This document shows, one piece after another, positions 1-10,858 of a stretch of 64,000 bases of DNA. The stretch spans positions 13,410,501-13,474,500 of the forward strand of contig CANTUQ010000043.1 in assembly GCA_947683425.1 (NCBI GenBank), written 5' to 3'. A program made the position numbers and the translations under genes. How positions within the stretch are numbered: position 1 is the stretch's first letter; each line of letters opens with the position of its first letter. The notes under the pieces were generated by a model that worked only from the letters and a program-made list of their open reading frames with translations, was not told the origin of the DNA and did not search any database. This DNA comes from Excoecaria cochinchinensis. Its lineage: Eukaryota > Streptophyta > Magnoliopsida > Malpighiales > Euphorbiaceae.

Positions 1-1082
1 TAACCCGTAATATCATCAATTGAAAAAAAAATAAAGCCAATGAAATCAAATATTAACAGACAACTATATGAAAAACAGAGGTTTATATATTCAAACACAT
101 GGCTTTTTATAGAGAAGATGACAATGGTTGAGAATGATGAGTAGTGTTTTTCGATTTAACCCATTTATTCCATTTTTGGTTTGGTTTTGATGGGTGTAAA
201 TGGATTAATAACCAATAGAAATACAAACAGCAAGAAATAGCAAATTCAAGAAATTAAATATCAAACCAATGCAAATATATACAAATAAACTTGATCCCTT
301 TTTTACACTGTCCCGAGTTACAAGCTTTTGATGTTACCTTCAGATTTGTGGCCTCTAGATCATGAGGATTCAAACACTTTCAGCTCTCCTTGAACTGGTT
401 TTTAGCTCCCGATTTCTTCTTCTCTTTTCCTCTTTCTCTTGCTTTCGGGTTTGTTCTTTCTTGGGTCTGCTCTCTCTCTTTTTCTCCCTTTTTTTTACCT
501 TTCTCTTGGCGGCTCTCTCCTATTGTTTTTCCTTTCTCTTTTTTTGTTTATCTGCCGCCCCCCTTTTCAATTTCTTCATCTTCTTCTTTTTATTCCCTCA
601 AATTAGGGTTAAGGGTATCCAAGTAATTTCCTCATTAATTCCCTCCTTTTCTTCTTTTCTTAATTTTAATTAATTTAACTTAATTCAAATAACACACACA
701 TTAATTAATTTAAACATTACATATTAATTAAACATTACATATTAATTACATCTTAATATAATTAAACATTACATACATTACACATTGATATAATTAATCT
801 ACTTAATATATAATTTATCTAATTAATTAAACATTCTACATGTTAACTAATTAATTAACTAATTAATCTTTAATTTTACATGCATCTTAATTAATACAAT
901 AATATTAACTAATTAACTAACCAATAAATTAACTAATTAACTAACAAACAACATTAACTAATTAATTTTACACATACACATATTTATATATTATCACATA
1001 CATTATTTTTTTCGGAGGGAATTATCAAGGATCCAAAATTATCATTGACATTTTATGCCGGACTCGGGACCCGGTGTCTACA
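1..1082 (-). mobile_element. 5' start of a Tat-type LTR, minus orientation, continuing left of the window
   Basis: The minus strand starts TGTAGACACCGGGTCCCGAG at 1082, the same terminus as the LTRs ending at 39334 and starting at 55014. Immediately right of it the chromovirus LTR resumes, with no polypurine tract, so this is the outer 5' edge of an element extending leftward. The body holds a pyrimidine-rich stretch (about 400-600) and an AT-rich stretch built of ATTAAT/TTAATTAA words (670-1010). No credible coding region is seen; the open frames over the pyrimidine tract are low complexity. That the whole stretch is one LTR is inference. Confidence 0.55.
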
Positions 1083-2385
1083 CACGGCATGCATAGGAGA
1101 CGACATGAGCACGAGTCATGCTGAGGGACACGACTCGTGTCCATGTCGCTTCTCAGTCGTGCTCCACAGCACGCCACGGAGGAGGACTCACAGCAGCACG
1201 ATCCGTGCTGGGCAAGCACGAATCGTGCTTCTCCATCCGAGTCGGACATAGGCAAAGCTACAAGGAGTTTTGCACGAGAACGTGAAGTTTCCTCTCTGTC
1301 CCGCTCGCGATAGAGACAAGACTCCCAAATCCCAGCATAACGCAGAAACCCATAATTTTTTCCACTTCAAAACCATTTTGACCCAAAACACTTTTAATCC
1401 AATCTTACCTCAAATATGGCCTCCAAAACACCATAACAAATACAAAACAACATATTTCAACAATTAATTCCCATTAATTCATCCATTTACACAATAACAT
1501 TCCAAGAATCAAAAAATCTAGAAATTTACAGCACAACTCATTCAACTACACAATTACTTCATTAAATCCGCACTTATGCATAATCATTCATCACAACTAA
1601 AAACCCATATCATGCATGCCAATATAAACCCATATACACAACCAAAATTCCAGAAATTCATGCACATATACATAAGAACATATGAATAACCAAAACAGTA
1701 GAAATTCCCAAACCTTCTCTCCTTAGCTCCAAATCTAATGAGCTCCACTAGTACCAGCCTTCTCCTTGCCTTTCGGTTCATGAGGAGGCTCAACTAACAA
1801 CAACCCAACAAACACACACACACAACAAACCCTAGATTAAAACTCCAAACCCAGAAAAATGAAGAAGAAGATGAATAAGATGAAGAACAAGATGAAGAAT
1901 GCGGAAAACTTACCAAAAGAGACCCAAGGAGATGATCAATTCCCACTAGCAGCTCTTGAATCCAAGTTAGGATTCTTAGGGGAAGAGAAAAGGAAGAAGA
2001 AGAGAGTGAGGGGAAGGGAAAACGTGAATGAGGGCAGCATCTGCCCTTTCCCCTTTTCTCTTTCTTTTTCTTTTTCTTTTTCTTTTCCTAACCCTAGACA
2101 AGTGTCATCTTCCTATTAGTGGGATTTAATCATTCACACCCAAAACACATGCATTTCTCACACACTAAGGCATCCCAACTTAAACACACCCTGCTATGGT
2201 ATGCTTAAGCACACACAAACATGACCCAACTTACTCACATCCTACTACCATACAAGTACCCTCATACTAACAAAACCCACAAACATGCATTTTTACTCAA
2301 AATGCCCTTATCCCAAGCCAAAAACACACACAATGCACATGCACAAACATGGCTCATTCTACTAGGGGGCAAACAGGGTGTGACT
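1083..2385 (-). repeat. G1 3' LTR, interrupted
   Basis: This aligns with 8357-9640 of the right LTR from CACGGCATGCATAGG onward, with scattered substitutions and small indels. It ends next to the polypurine tract. The terminal base is T instead of A (GTGTGACT against GTGTGACA). The rest of the LTR, equivalent to 7114-8356, is absent and should lie left of the window if the Tat element simply inserted here. It contains a GA-rich tract (1980-2030) followed by a pyrimidine tract (2041-2085). Confidence 0.85.
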
Positions 2386-4018
2386 ACTCTCCCCTACTAA
2401 CAAAAATTTCATCCTCAAAATTCTCACCTGAACTGAACAAATGCGGATACTGAGTTCTCATCGACTCTTCTGGTTCCCAAGTCGCTTCCTCAATCCCATG
2501 ATGATTCCATAACACCTTTACCAATGGGATTTGCTTACTTCTCAGTTGTCTCACCTCCCGGGCTAAGATAGCTTTCGGTTCCTCATCATAAGAAAAATCT
2601 AGTTGCACTTGCACATCCTGAACTAATAGAACATGTGACAGATCTGATCTGTACCGATAAAGTATTGAAACATGAAAAACATCGTGTAACTTTGCCAACT
2701 CCATCGGTAGAGCCAATCTATAGGCTACCGGACCAACCTTAGCCAAAATCTCATACGGACCAATAAAGCGAGGACTAAGCTTACCTTTCTCTCCAAACCG
2801 AAGCACTTTCCTCCAAGGCAAAACCTTAAGGAAAACCTTATCCCCGACTTCAAACTGCACATCTTTCCTCTTTAGATTGGCATAAGACTTCTGTCGATCT
2901 TTGGCCGCCTTCAAATTTCGCTGCACACCTCTGATCTTCTCCTCGGTATTCCTAACCAATTCTAGCCCAATAACTGAACGTTCAGATAGCTCGGTCCAAC
3001 AAACTAAAGTTCTACACTGCCGACCATACAAAGCCTCATACGGTGACATACCGATGCTCGACTGATAATTGTTATTGTAGGCAAACTCCATCAGCGACAC
3101 ATATCTGTCCCAACTACCCGGAAAATCCAAAGCACAAGCCCTCAACATATCCTCCAAAATCTGAATGACCCGCTCTGACTGACCATCTGTCTGAAGATAG
3201 AATGCCGTACTGAAGTTCAACTTGGTACCCAACGCTCTTTGCAACTCCTTCCAAAACTTAGACTTAAACCTCGGGTCCCGATCTGAAACTATGGACAATG
3301 GCACTCCATGCAACCTGACTATCTCATCCACATAAATACTGGCTAACTTGTCCAACTGATAGTCCACTCTAACTGGCAGAAAGTGAGCTGACTTCGAAAG
3401 CCTATCCACAATCACCCATACTGAGTCATGCTTCTTCTGAGTCAAAGGTAAACCAGATACAAAGTCCATGGCAATATCATCCCATTTCCACTCGAGAACG
3501 GATAAAGGTGTGAGCAATCCCGAAGGAACTTGATGCTCAGCCTTTATCTGCTGACACCTCAAGCACTTGGACATAAAATCCACAATGTCTCTCTTCATAC
3601 TGAACCACCAATAAAACTGCTTCATGTCCCGATACATCTTCTCACTGCCAGGATGCATAGTGAAAACCATACTATGCGCCTCACTCAATAGTTGTTTCCT
3701 CAATTCCTCATTCTCGGGAACACACAAGCGGTTTCTAAACATAAACGCCCCATCTAAAATTGAGAAATCTGACTGCTTAACAGAACTAACCTCTTGCACA
3801 ATCCATTGCAACCTCTCATCATCCCTCTGAGCATCCACAATCCTCTGTCTCAAGGTAGGCCTCACTCTCAACTGAGCAACTAAAGCTCCATTTGCATCGA
3901 ACCTCCATCTGAACCGCCTCAGAAATAGGGCTGAAACTGATTTTTGACTCAAGGCATCCGCGACTACATTGGCCTTACCTGGGTGGTAATCCAATATGCA
4001 GTCGTAGTCCTTGAACAA
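2384..4018 (-). CDS. G1 RNase H end, integrase and chromodomain (544-codon open segment)
   Basis: This is the 3' third of the pol polyprotein, which inserts element cDNA into chromatin. Residues 1-25 are the end of RNase H (HPGKANVVADALS). The integrase zinc-binding part uses H115, H122, C152 and C155. The catalytic triad is D185, D246 and E282, with 35 residues between the last two. A GPY motif lies near 417-424. A chromodomain (about 482-528, ending EEATWEPEESMRTQYPHLF) should bind methylated histone tails. The usual HPQTDGQ motif reads YLQTDGQ (residues 274-280), so activity is doubtful. The first Met is internal; the true start is in gag upstream, across a frameshift at about 4020-4050. 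Confidence 0.9.
   Translation of the reverse strand: MFKDYDCILDYHPGKANVVADALSQKSVSALFLRRFRWRFDANGALVAQLRVRPTLRQRIVDAQRDDERLQWIVQEVSSVKQSDFSILDGAFMFRNRLCVPENEELRKQLLSEAHSMVFTMHPGSEKMYRDMKQFYWWFSMKRDIVDFMSKCLRCQQIKAEHQVPSGLLTPLSVLEWKWDDIAMDFVSGLPLTQKKHDSVWVIVDRLSKSAHFLPVRVDYQLDKLASIYVDEIVRLHGVPLSIVSDRDPRFKSKFWKELQRALGTKLNFSTAFYLQTDGQSERVIQILEDMLRACALDFPGSWDRYVSLMEFAYNNNYQSSIGMSPYEALYGRQCRTLVCWTELSERSVIGLELVRNTEEKIRGVQRNLKAAKDRQKSYANLKRKDVQFEVGDKVFLKVLPWRKVLRFGEKGKLSPRFIGPYEILAKVGPVAYRLALPMELAKLHDVFHVSILYRYRSDLSHVLLVQDVQVQLDFSYDEEPKAILAREVRQLRSKQIPLVKVLWNHHGIEEATWEPEESMRTQYPHLFSSGENFEDEIFVSRGE
2386..2399 (-). promoter_or_regulatory. Polypurine tract of G1
   Basis: The minus strand reads TAGTAGGGGAGAGT directly upstream of the 3' LTR, the expected plus-strand primer for reverse transcription. 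The stop codon of the integrase frame overlaps the LTR boundary. Confidence 0.75.
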
Positions 4019-5784
4019 TTCAAGCCAATGGCGCTGCCCATATTCAGCTCTTTTTACGTGAGGAGATACTTCAAGCTCTTGTGGTCCGTAAAGATCCTAC
4101 ATTTCTCCCCATACAGATAATGGCGCCAAATCTTCAAAGCAAAAACCACAGCCGCCAACTCTAAATCATGCGTCGGATAATTCCTCTCATGTGGCTTTAA
4201 CTAACGGGAAGCATAAGCCACAACCTTACCCTCTTGCATCAAAATACATCCAAGACCGACACCCGAAGCGTCACTATACATTACAAAATCCTTACCCGAG
4301 ATGGGTTGAGTAAGTATAGGAGCTTTAACTAACAAACCTTTCAACTTCTCAAAACAAAGCTGGCACTTATCCAACCACTCAAATCTGACCCCTTTCCTTA
4401 ACAACCTTGTCATCGGAGCGGCGATCACTGAAAAACCCTCAACAAACGGACGGTAGTAACCCGCCAAACTGAGAAAACTCCTCACCTCTTGAACATTCCT
4501 AGGTGCTTTCCAATCAACTATCGCCGCAATCTTAGACGGATCCACCTAAATGCCCCTAGCCGAGACAATATAACCCAAGAATGACACTTCCCGAAGACAA
4601 AAATCACACTTACTAAGCTTGGCAAGCAACTGATGTTCTCTCAGGACTTGCAAAACCAACCGGAGATGCTCCTCATGCTCACTCTCGTCTCTGGAATAAA
4701 CCAAGATATCATCTATGAATACTACTACAAACCGGTCTAAGTATGGCCTAAACACTCGATTCATCAAATCCATGAATGCCGCAGGTGCATTAGTCAAACC
4801 AAACGGCATTACAAGAAACTCATAGTGGCCATACCTAGTTCGAAATGCAGTCTTAACCACATCCGCATCCTAAACTCGCAACTGGTAATAACCCGACCGA
4901 AGATCAATCTTCGAAAAGACACCCGCACCTCGGAGCTGATCAAATAAATCCTCGACCCTAGGCAATGGATACTTATTCTTCACTGTGACCTTGTTAATTT
5001 GCCTATAGTCGATACACATCCTCATCGAACCATCCCTTTTCTTAACAAACAAAATCGGGGCTCCCCATGGAGATATGCTGGGTCGAATAAACCCCTTATT
5101 CAATAGCTCTTGCAGCTGAGTTTTGAGCTCTCTCAACTCTACAGGAGCCATCCGATAAGGTGCTTTCGATATGGGCAAAGTACCCGGCGCTATCTCTATG
5201 GACAACTCCACCTCTCTCTCAGGAGGCAAACCAGGCAACTCACTTGGAAACACATCACTGAACTCCCGCACAACCGAGATATCCTCAATCCTAACTTGAT
5301 CCCTCTTGGAATCCAACACCACTGCCAGAAAAGCCTCGCAACCCTTCCTAATGAATCTCTTAGCTTGCATTGCGGATATCACATTATTCAAAGAACTAGC
5401 ACCCAAACCTTTAACAAACACAGACGACCGATCTCTATCCCGAAGCACAACCGTCTTCCTATAGCAATCAACCACTGCTCGGTGCTTACCCAACCAATCC
5501 ATACCCAGAATCAAATCAAACTCTCTGGAGGGTAACTCAATTAAATCTGCTGGAAACTCAACTCCCTCGACCAACAGGGGACAATTCCTATACATTCTAC
5601 TCACATTGACACTATGCCCTAAAGGACTGGTCACACATATCTCATAATCTAACTAATCTACCTCATACAACTTATCAATTAACTTATCTGTGCACAAATA
5701 TGAGTGTGTGGAACCAGGGTCAATTAGAGCATATAATTCAATGTCATGGAGTAGGAACTTACCGGCAATCACATCTGGAACATC
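4019..5784 (-). pseudogene. G1 protease, reverse transcriptase and RNase H, broken by stops
   Basis: One reading frame runs through protease (LILGMDWL about 5525), RT (MPFGLTNAPAAF about 4800; catalytic VFIDDILVYS about 4715) and RNase H (YSDASGVGLGC about 4275; TDHKSLKYLLT about 4065). It is interrupted by in-frame stops at 5653-5655, 4870-4872, 4546-4548 and 4201-4203, plus a TAA near 4050. Most fit a CAG or CAA glutamine codon changed to TAG or TAA. A small indel near 4020-4050 then shifts into the integrase frame. Few indels and many transitions suggest decay by deamination of methylated cytosine, not neutral rearrangement. Confidence 0.88.
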
Positions 5785-6995
5785 CTACTCATCTCTGGCT
5801 CTCACAACATATGCCCTAGCTGGAACAGGTAGCGGACGCTCAACTGACTCAGATGCAGCTCCATCTCTAAGTCGACCGCCTCGACCTCTTCCACGGCCTC
5901 TACCACGACTAGCTTGCGTAGCATTCGAACAAACTCTGCTGGTCTCTCTCTGAGCACTCGGATCCTCATTCAACCTCGGACAGTTGGCCAAAAAGTGTTC
6001 GGTGCTCCCACAGCGGAAACACCCACCAGTGAGCCATCTACACTCACCTCTATGCCGCTTGCTACAATGAGAACATTCTGATAGCATCTCAGTCCTAATA
6101 CCCAAATTACCTCTACCAGAACTAGATACTGCTGCCGAACCCTGTCTTCTACTTCTAGTAGCCGGACAAGAGGATGACTCATCCTGCGGGTTCCTTGACC
6201 TCTTTCCCGAAGATAAAAAAGATGAACCACCAGGAGAAGGATTCCTCCTCTGAGCTCTCTCTGTCAAAACAAATTCAGACCTCTCAGCCCTAACAGCAGC
6301 TTGCACAATCTGAAAATACCCAATTCTAGGAGTACTCATCAGAGAAATCAACATCGCCCGCAGCGACTCATTCAACCTGGTCTCAAAATGGCTACACCTG
6401 AACTCCTCCGTCAAAATACCCTCTGGTGCATACTTAGCCAAACGGTTAAACTCCTTCTCAAACTCAGACACAGACATTGCCCGCTGTTTCAAACTCAAGA
6501 ACTGAGTCCATCTTGCATCCTTGTATGTCTGAGTCATATACTTGTTCGAAAACTCTCATGCAAAGAAATCCCATGTGACTGAATCTGGTAACTGAGGATG
6601 TCTGCAAACTAACTCTCACCACTCAAAAGCAGACCCTTGCAGCAAAGCCACTGCACACTCTGCCTGCTGATCAGGAGGACACTTGACTTCTCTTAATGCA
6701 CGCTTTACTTTATCTGACCATTTCTCAGCCAACTCTGACTCATCTAAACCTGTTCTATAGAAATCTTCAACACCAGCCCTTCTCAAACTCTCAGTCGGGG
6801 CCTTAGGAGCAGTCACTCTCTCCAAGACTCGAGCCATGTCCTGAGATAGCTTAAGCATAGTTTCGAAGGGCATAGCTACGGCCTCGGGTTGTACCCTAGC
6901 AGGTTGAGCCAACACCAAAATTGATGGATCAACAGCTTGAGGTTCACACTCTCGGCGGACTCCTCAAGTGATCCATGCACAGAATTAGAAGCCAT
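5785..6995 (-). pseudogene. G1 gag, broken
   Basis: The likely original start is the ATG at 6993-6995 (MASNSVHGS). A frameshift separates it from the frame that carries the rest. A capsid-like domain follows (VEDFYRTGLDES; ALLQGSAFEW) and stops at 6616-6618 where TGG TGG has become TGG TGA. After that come the remaining capsid part and two zinc-binding clusters: a C-x2-C-x3-H-like motif (CSHCSKRHRGEC, about 6070) and a knuckle CFRCGSTEHFLANCP (about 6000). An RG-rich tail (about 5900) and a TAG at 5785-5787 mark the junction to protease. It would form the virus-like particle and bind RNA. Confidence 0.85.
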
Positions 6996-7095
6996 CTAAA
7001 ACAATCAAGAAGACAACTGCATCAGCCAACACAGTCCTAAACATGTACACATCTAAGCACAACAACACAACATCACCCAGAAATGCCTAAACCTA

Positions 7096-7110
7096 GGCTC
7101 TGATACAAAA
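7096..7110 (-). promoter_or_regulatory. Primer-binding site of G1
   Basis: The minus strand reads TTTTGTATCAGAGCC a few bases inside the right LTR. This is one base short of the usual TGGTATCAGAGC complement of initiator tRNA-Met, so the site is slightly degraded. Confidence 0.75.
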
Positions 7111-7113
7111 ACT

Positions 7114-9640
7114 TGTAACACCCCTTACCCATACGTAGGCGATCCCATCCGATAAGGATTGAGATGCCATATGAGTCTAGGTGCCACCACATCGATACAA
7201 AACAAATCATACATTCATCCATCAACATATATACATAAATATAAGGTAATTAAAAACTTTGCGAAGCAATATAGAAAATGGCTGATCATGCATTAATATA
7301 ACAATATCCGTTATATTACTGTTCTGATCAACTAATAGAAGATACCAAAAGGTAATTACATATCCAAAATATACAAATGCGGAAGCTACTACAAAAACTG
7401 ATACAAGAGAGTTCTATACAAAAGAATCGTTAGAGATTACAAAAGCTGAACCCTACACTAAACCTTCCTGTGTTGGCTTGATTAACGGCGACTCTCCCAA
7501 AGCAAGACACCTTCCGCACCTGCACGGGTAAAAACACCGTGCTAAGCGATAAACGCTTATGGGGAAACACACAACAAAAGAGTGGACGACCATTCACAAT
7601 GGTCATCAAAGCGTAACATATACAGTATGACATATGCAGATAATTAAGTCAGATACATATAATCATATTTGCATACTAAAGCCATATATTCAAAAACTCA
7701 TTCCACAGTCATATACATAATAACTGATAGCTCATAGGTATCATCATACTAATTCGGATATCACAATCTTATAATCAATTCAAAGCAGAACAAAACAAGT
7801 AAAGCACCTGCTGACTCACAATAGTGGATAACGAGTGAACAGTGACGGTACCTTACGGGTACGAATCGGACAGTGACGGTACCTTACGGGTACGAATCGA
7901 GAAACCATTTATTTTATCATATTCACAACATTTTTACAGAGGGGACCTTAAACAAGATCCAACTACTGAGGGGTTCGCGAGGAACCAAACGGAGACCTGA
8001 TCGGGGTCCAAATGGAACTGAGGATTGCAGCTATAAGACTCTATTAGGCATGCCTAACTATCCACTAGACTGACTTTCGCAGGTCGTGCATAAACCAAAT
8101 CATGTCTCAATTCACAATATATATAATTTGTCATGCATAACTCATATAATTATAGTCATATAAACAAGTTCATATAACATACAGTAGGAAAAAGACAAGA
8201 AAAAGACATTTAAAGTTCATTTTGGAAACATTGGGCACGCGGGAAAAACAGGCAGAACAGGGCCTCAGTCGCGCTCGCAACAGAAGAGGCACGGACACGA
8301 GTCGTGCTAAGGGACACGACTCGTGTCAATGGCTCAACCCAGTCGTGCTCCTCAAGCACGGCATGCATAGGAGACGACATGAGCACGAGTCGTGCTGAGG
8401 GACACGACTCGTGTCCATGTCGCTTCTCAGTCGTGCTCCAAAGCATGCCACGGAGGAGGACTCACAGCAGCACAATCCGTGATGGGCAAGCACGAGTCGT
8501 GCTTCTCCATCCGAGTCGGACATAGGCAAAGCTACAGGGAGCTTTGCACGAGAACGTGAAGTTTCCTCTCTGTCGCGCTCGCGACAGAGACAAGACTCCC
8601 AAATCCCAGCATAATGTAGAAACCCATAATTTTTTCCACTTCAAAACCATTTTGACCCAAAACACTTTTAATCCAATCTTACCTCAAATATGGCCTCCAA
8701 AACACCATAACGAACATAAACAACATATTTCAACAATTAATTCCCATTAATTCATCCATTTACACAATAACATTCCAAGAATTACAAAATCTAGAAATTT
8801 ACAGCACAACTCATTCAACTACACAATTACTTCAATAAATCTGCACTTATGCATAATCATTCATCACAACTAAAAACCCATATCATGCATGCCAATATAA
8901 ACCCATATACACAACTAAAATTCCAGAAATTCATGCACATATACATAAGAACATATGAACAACCAAAACAGTAGAAATTCCCAAACCTTCTCTCCTTAGC
9001 TCCAAATCTAATGAGCTCCACTAGTACCAGCCTTCTCCTTGCCTTTCGGTTCATGAGGAGGCTCAACTAACAATAACCCCACAAACACACACACACAACA
9101 AACCCTAGATTAAAACTCCAAACCCAGAAAAATGAAGAAGAAGATGAACAAGATGAAGAATGCGGAAATCTTACCAAAAGAGACCCAAGGAAATGATCAA
9201 TTCCCACTAGCAGTTCTTAAATCCAAGTTAGGGTTCTTAGGGGAAGAGAAAAGGAGGAAGAAGAGAGTGAGGGGAAGGGAAAATGTGAAATGAGGACAGC
9301 ATCTGCCCTTTCCCCTTTTCTCTTTCTTTTTCTTTTTTTTTTCCTAAACCTAGACAAGTGTCATCTTCCTATTAGTGGGATTTGATCATTCACACCCAAA
9401 ACACATGCATTTCTCACACACTAAGGCATCCCAACTTAAACACACCCTGCTATGGTATGCTCAAGCACACACAAACATGACCCAACTTACTCACATCCTA
9501 TTACTATACAAGTACCCTCAAACTAACAAAACCCACAAACATGCATTTTTACCCAAAATGCCCTTATCGCAAGCCAAAACATACACAATGCACATGCACA
9601 AACATGGCTCATTCTACTAGGGGGCAAACGGGGTGTGACA
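7114..9640 (-). repeat. G1 5' LTR (2527 bp)
   Basis: The plus strand runs from TGTAACACCCC to GGGGTGTGACA, so it has TG...CA ends in a near inverted repeat. It contains a 31-bp tandem duplication (7839-7900), a stem-loop (7541-7560), a cluster of GC-rich hairpin words such as GCACGAGTCGTGC (8260-8600) in otherwise AT-rich sequence, and a GA tract with an adjacent pyrimidine tract (9240-9345). The transcription start is expected inside it but cannot be placed by eye. Confidence 0.9.
7839..7900. repeat. 31-bp tandem duplication in the G1 LTR
   Basis: Two adjacent copies begin ACAGTGACGGTACC and are nearly identical. The left LTR lacks this region, so it cannot be dated against the partner. Confidence 0.85.
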
Positions 9641-10336
9641 GTTAAAAGCTAAAATGGATAGAATACATGAACAAGTTATAGTATGATATGTATATGTGTA
9701 TGTGGCATTATTATTGGTTGATTTGTGAAAGATTATAAAGTATATACCTATGGACATATGTAAAGTCTATATGTTAAAGTTAGAGAACAAGGATTTATAG
9801 TTATAAGAAAACTAAAGAGTTTGTATAATATAGCTATAAGAACAAAGAAGTTATACAACAAATGAGAGTTAAATACACACACACACACAAATATATATAA
9901 GATTATATGTAAAATGTACATGTTAAAAGTATATTAATTAGAATTTCATAGTATGTTAGAAGTGAATAAATTATACATAAGTGTGGCTTTATGGAATGTG
10001 TACATGATATCTGAATTGATTGATTATTTGTTAGCACTATGTATATATAGTGTTCATAGATATTGGATTAATAGTATTAAAATGTGTTTATGGAAGTATA
10101 AGCAGTTTATAAGCTATAGTTATATGAATATAAGATCTACAGCATAATCAAGGTATAAGAAATAAATATGAGTATGATTGTATGATTTTTATAAGTGTTT
10201 ATATGCCACTTATGCTAAATGTGTACAAGATACAGTAAAAAAAAATAGAAGAAATGTGATAGATATAAAAGCATGCTTTTAACCAGGTAGTAGATAGATA
10301 GGCATGCCTATAGGGACCTTTGAGTGCTGCAGTCTA
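9641..10336 (+). repeat. Fragment of a plus-orientation LTR (outermost host), left part
   Basis: AT-rich sequence between the G1 right end and the TSD (GTCTA, 10332-10336) of the 4.0-kb solo LTR. It should be continuous with 24596-25954, which ends in GGGGTGTTACA. Its own 5' end is not in the window, consistent with G1 having inserted into it. No coding capacity is seen. Confidence 0.5.
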
Positions 10337-10858
10337 TGTAACACCCCCTAACCACATGTAGAGATTTACTGCGATGGCTATGGAGTGTTACAACACAAAC
10401 ACATACGAAACAAATAGTTTTACAAACAAAGTTCAGGATTTATAAATTTCTTTCAACATCAAATTTAGATTACAAACCGAGAATCCATGCATTGCATTAC
10501 AAACACTTACAGTCTTTCTTTATTATTCGCTTTACAAAATAAACTTTCTTAATATAAAAACTTAGTCTCCTTACACATTGCCAACTATAATTACACATCT
10601 TAAAATATTACAAAATATCCTACATATACAGAGGTTCGTATTTGTTGGCCGTTGGCGATGCAGGACTGTCTCCTAAAAGCTATCTTCTGATGCCTGTATG
10701 GACAAAACATCCATACTAAGTGATAATGCTTAGTGGAGAACAATAAAAAAATGGATGAACACTCACAGTGTTCATCAATACAATTCACATACTCAAACTT
10801 TTAACACATAAACAATTATAATTAACAATTGAATTAGTGCAAAAATCAATAATTACCC

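Larger units (their letters stand above)
1083..9640 (-). mobile_element. Ty3/gypsy chromovirus (Tekay/Del-like), element G1
   Basis: The minus-strand order is LTR, PBS, gag, protease, RT, RNase H, integrase, chromodomain, polypurine tract, LTR, which is the Ty3/gypsy order. The integrase C-terminus carries a GPY motif and chromodomain typical of plant chromoviruses, and the protease/RT sequence resembles the Tekay (Del) clade. The right LTR is complete (2527 bp). The left LTR keeps only its first 1303 bp because a Tat-type LTR interrupts it at 1082/1083. The coding region carries several nonsense codons and two frameshifts, so the element is not autonomous. Confidence 0.9.

Noticed and set aside
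362..673. Phe/Leu-rich open frame of 103 codons
   Set aside because: Lies on a pyrimidine-rich stretch inside an LTR; low complexity, with an overlapping second frame.
1025..1255. Cys/Ser-rich open frames repeated near 8210-8530
   Set aside because: Translations of hairpin words in the G1 LTR copies; the one at 1025 even crosses the Tat/G1 junction.
5110..5535. 141-codon plus-strand open frame
   Set aside because: Antisense shadow of the G1 protease and RT.
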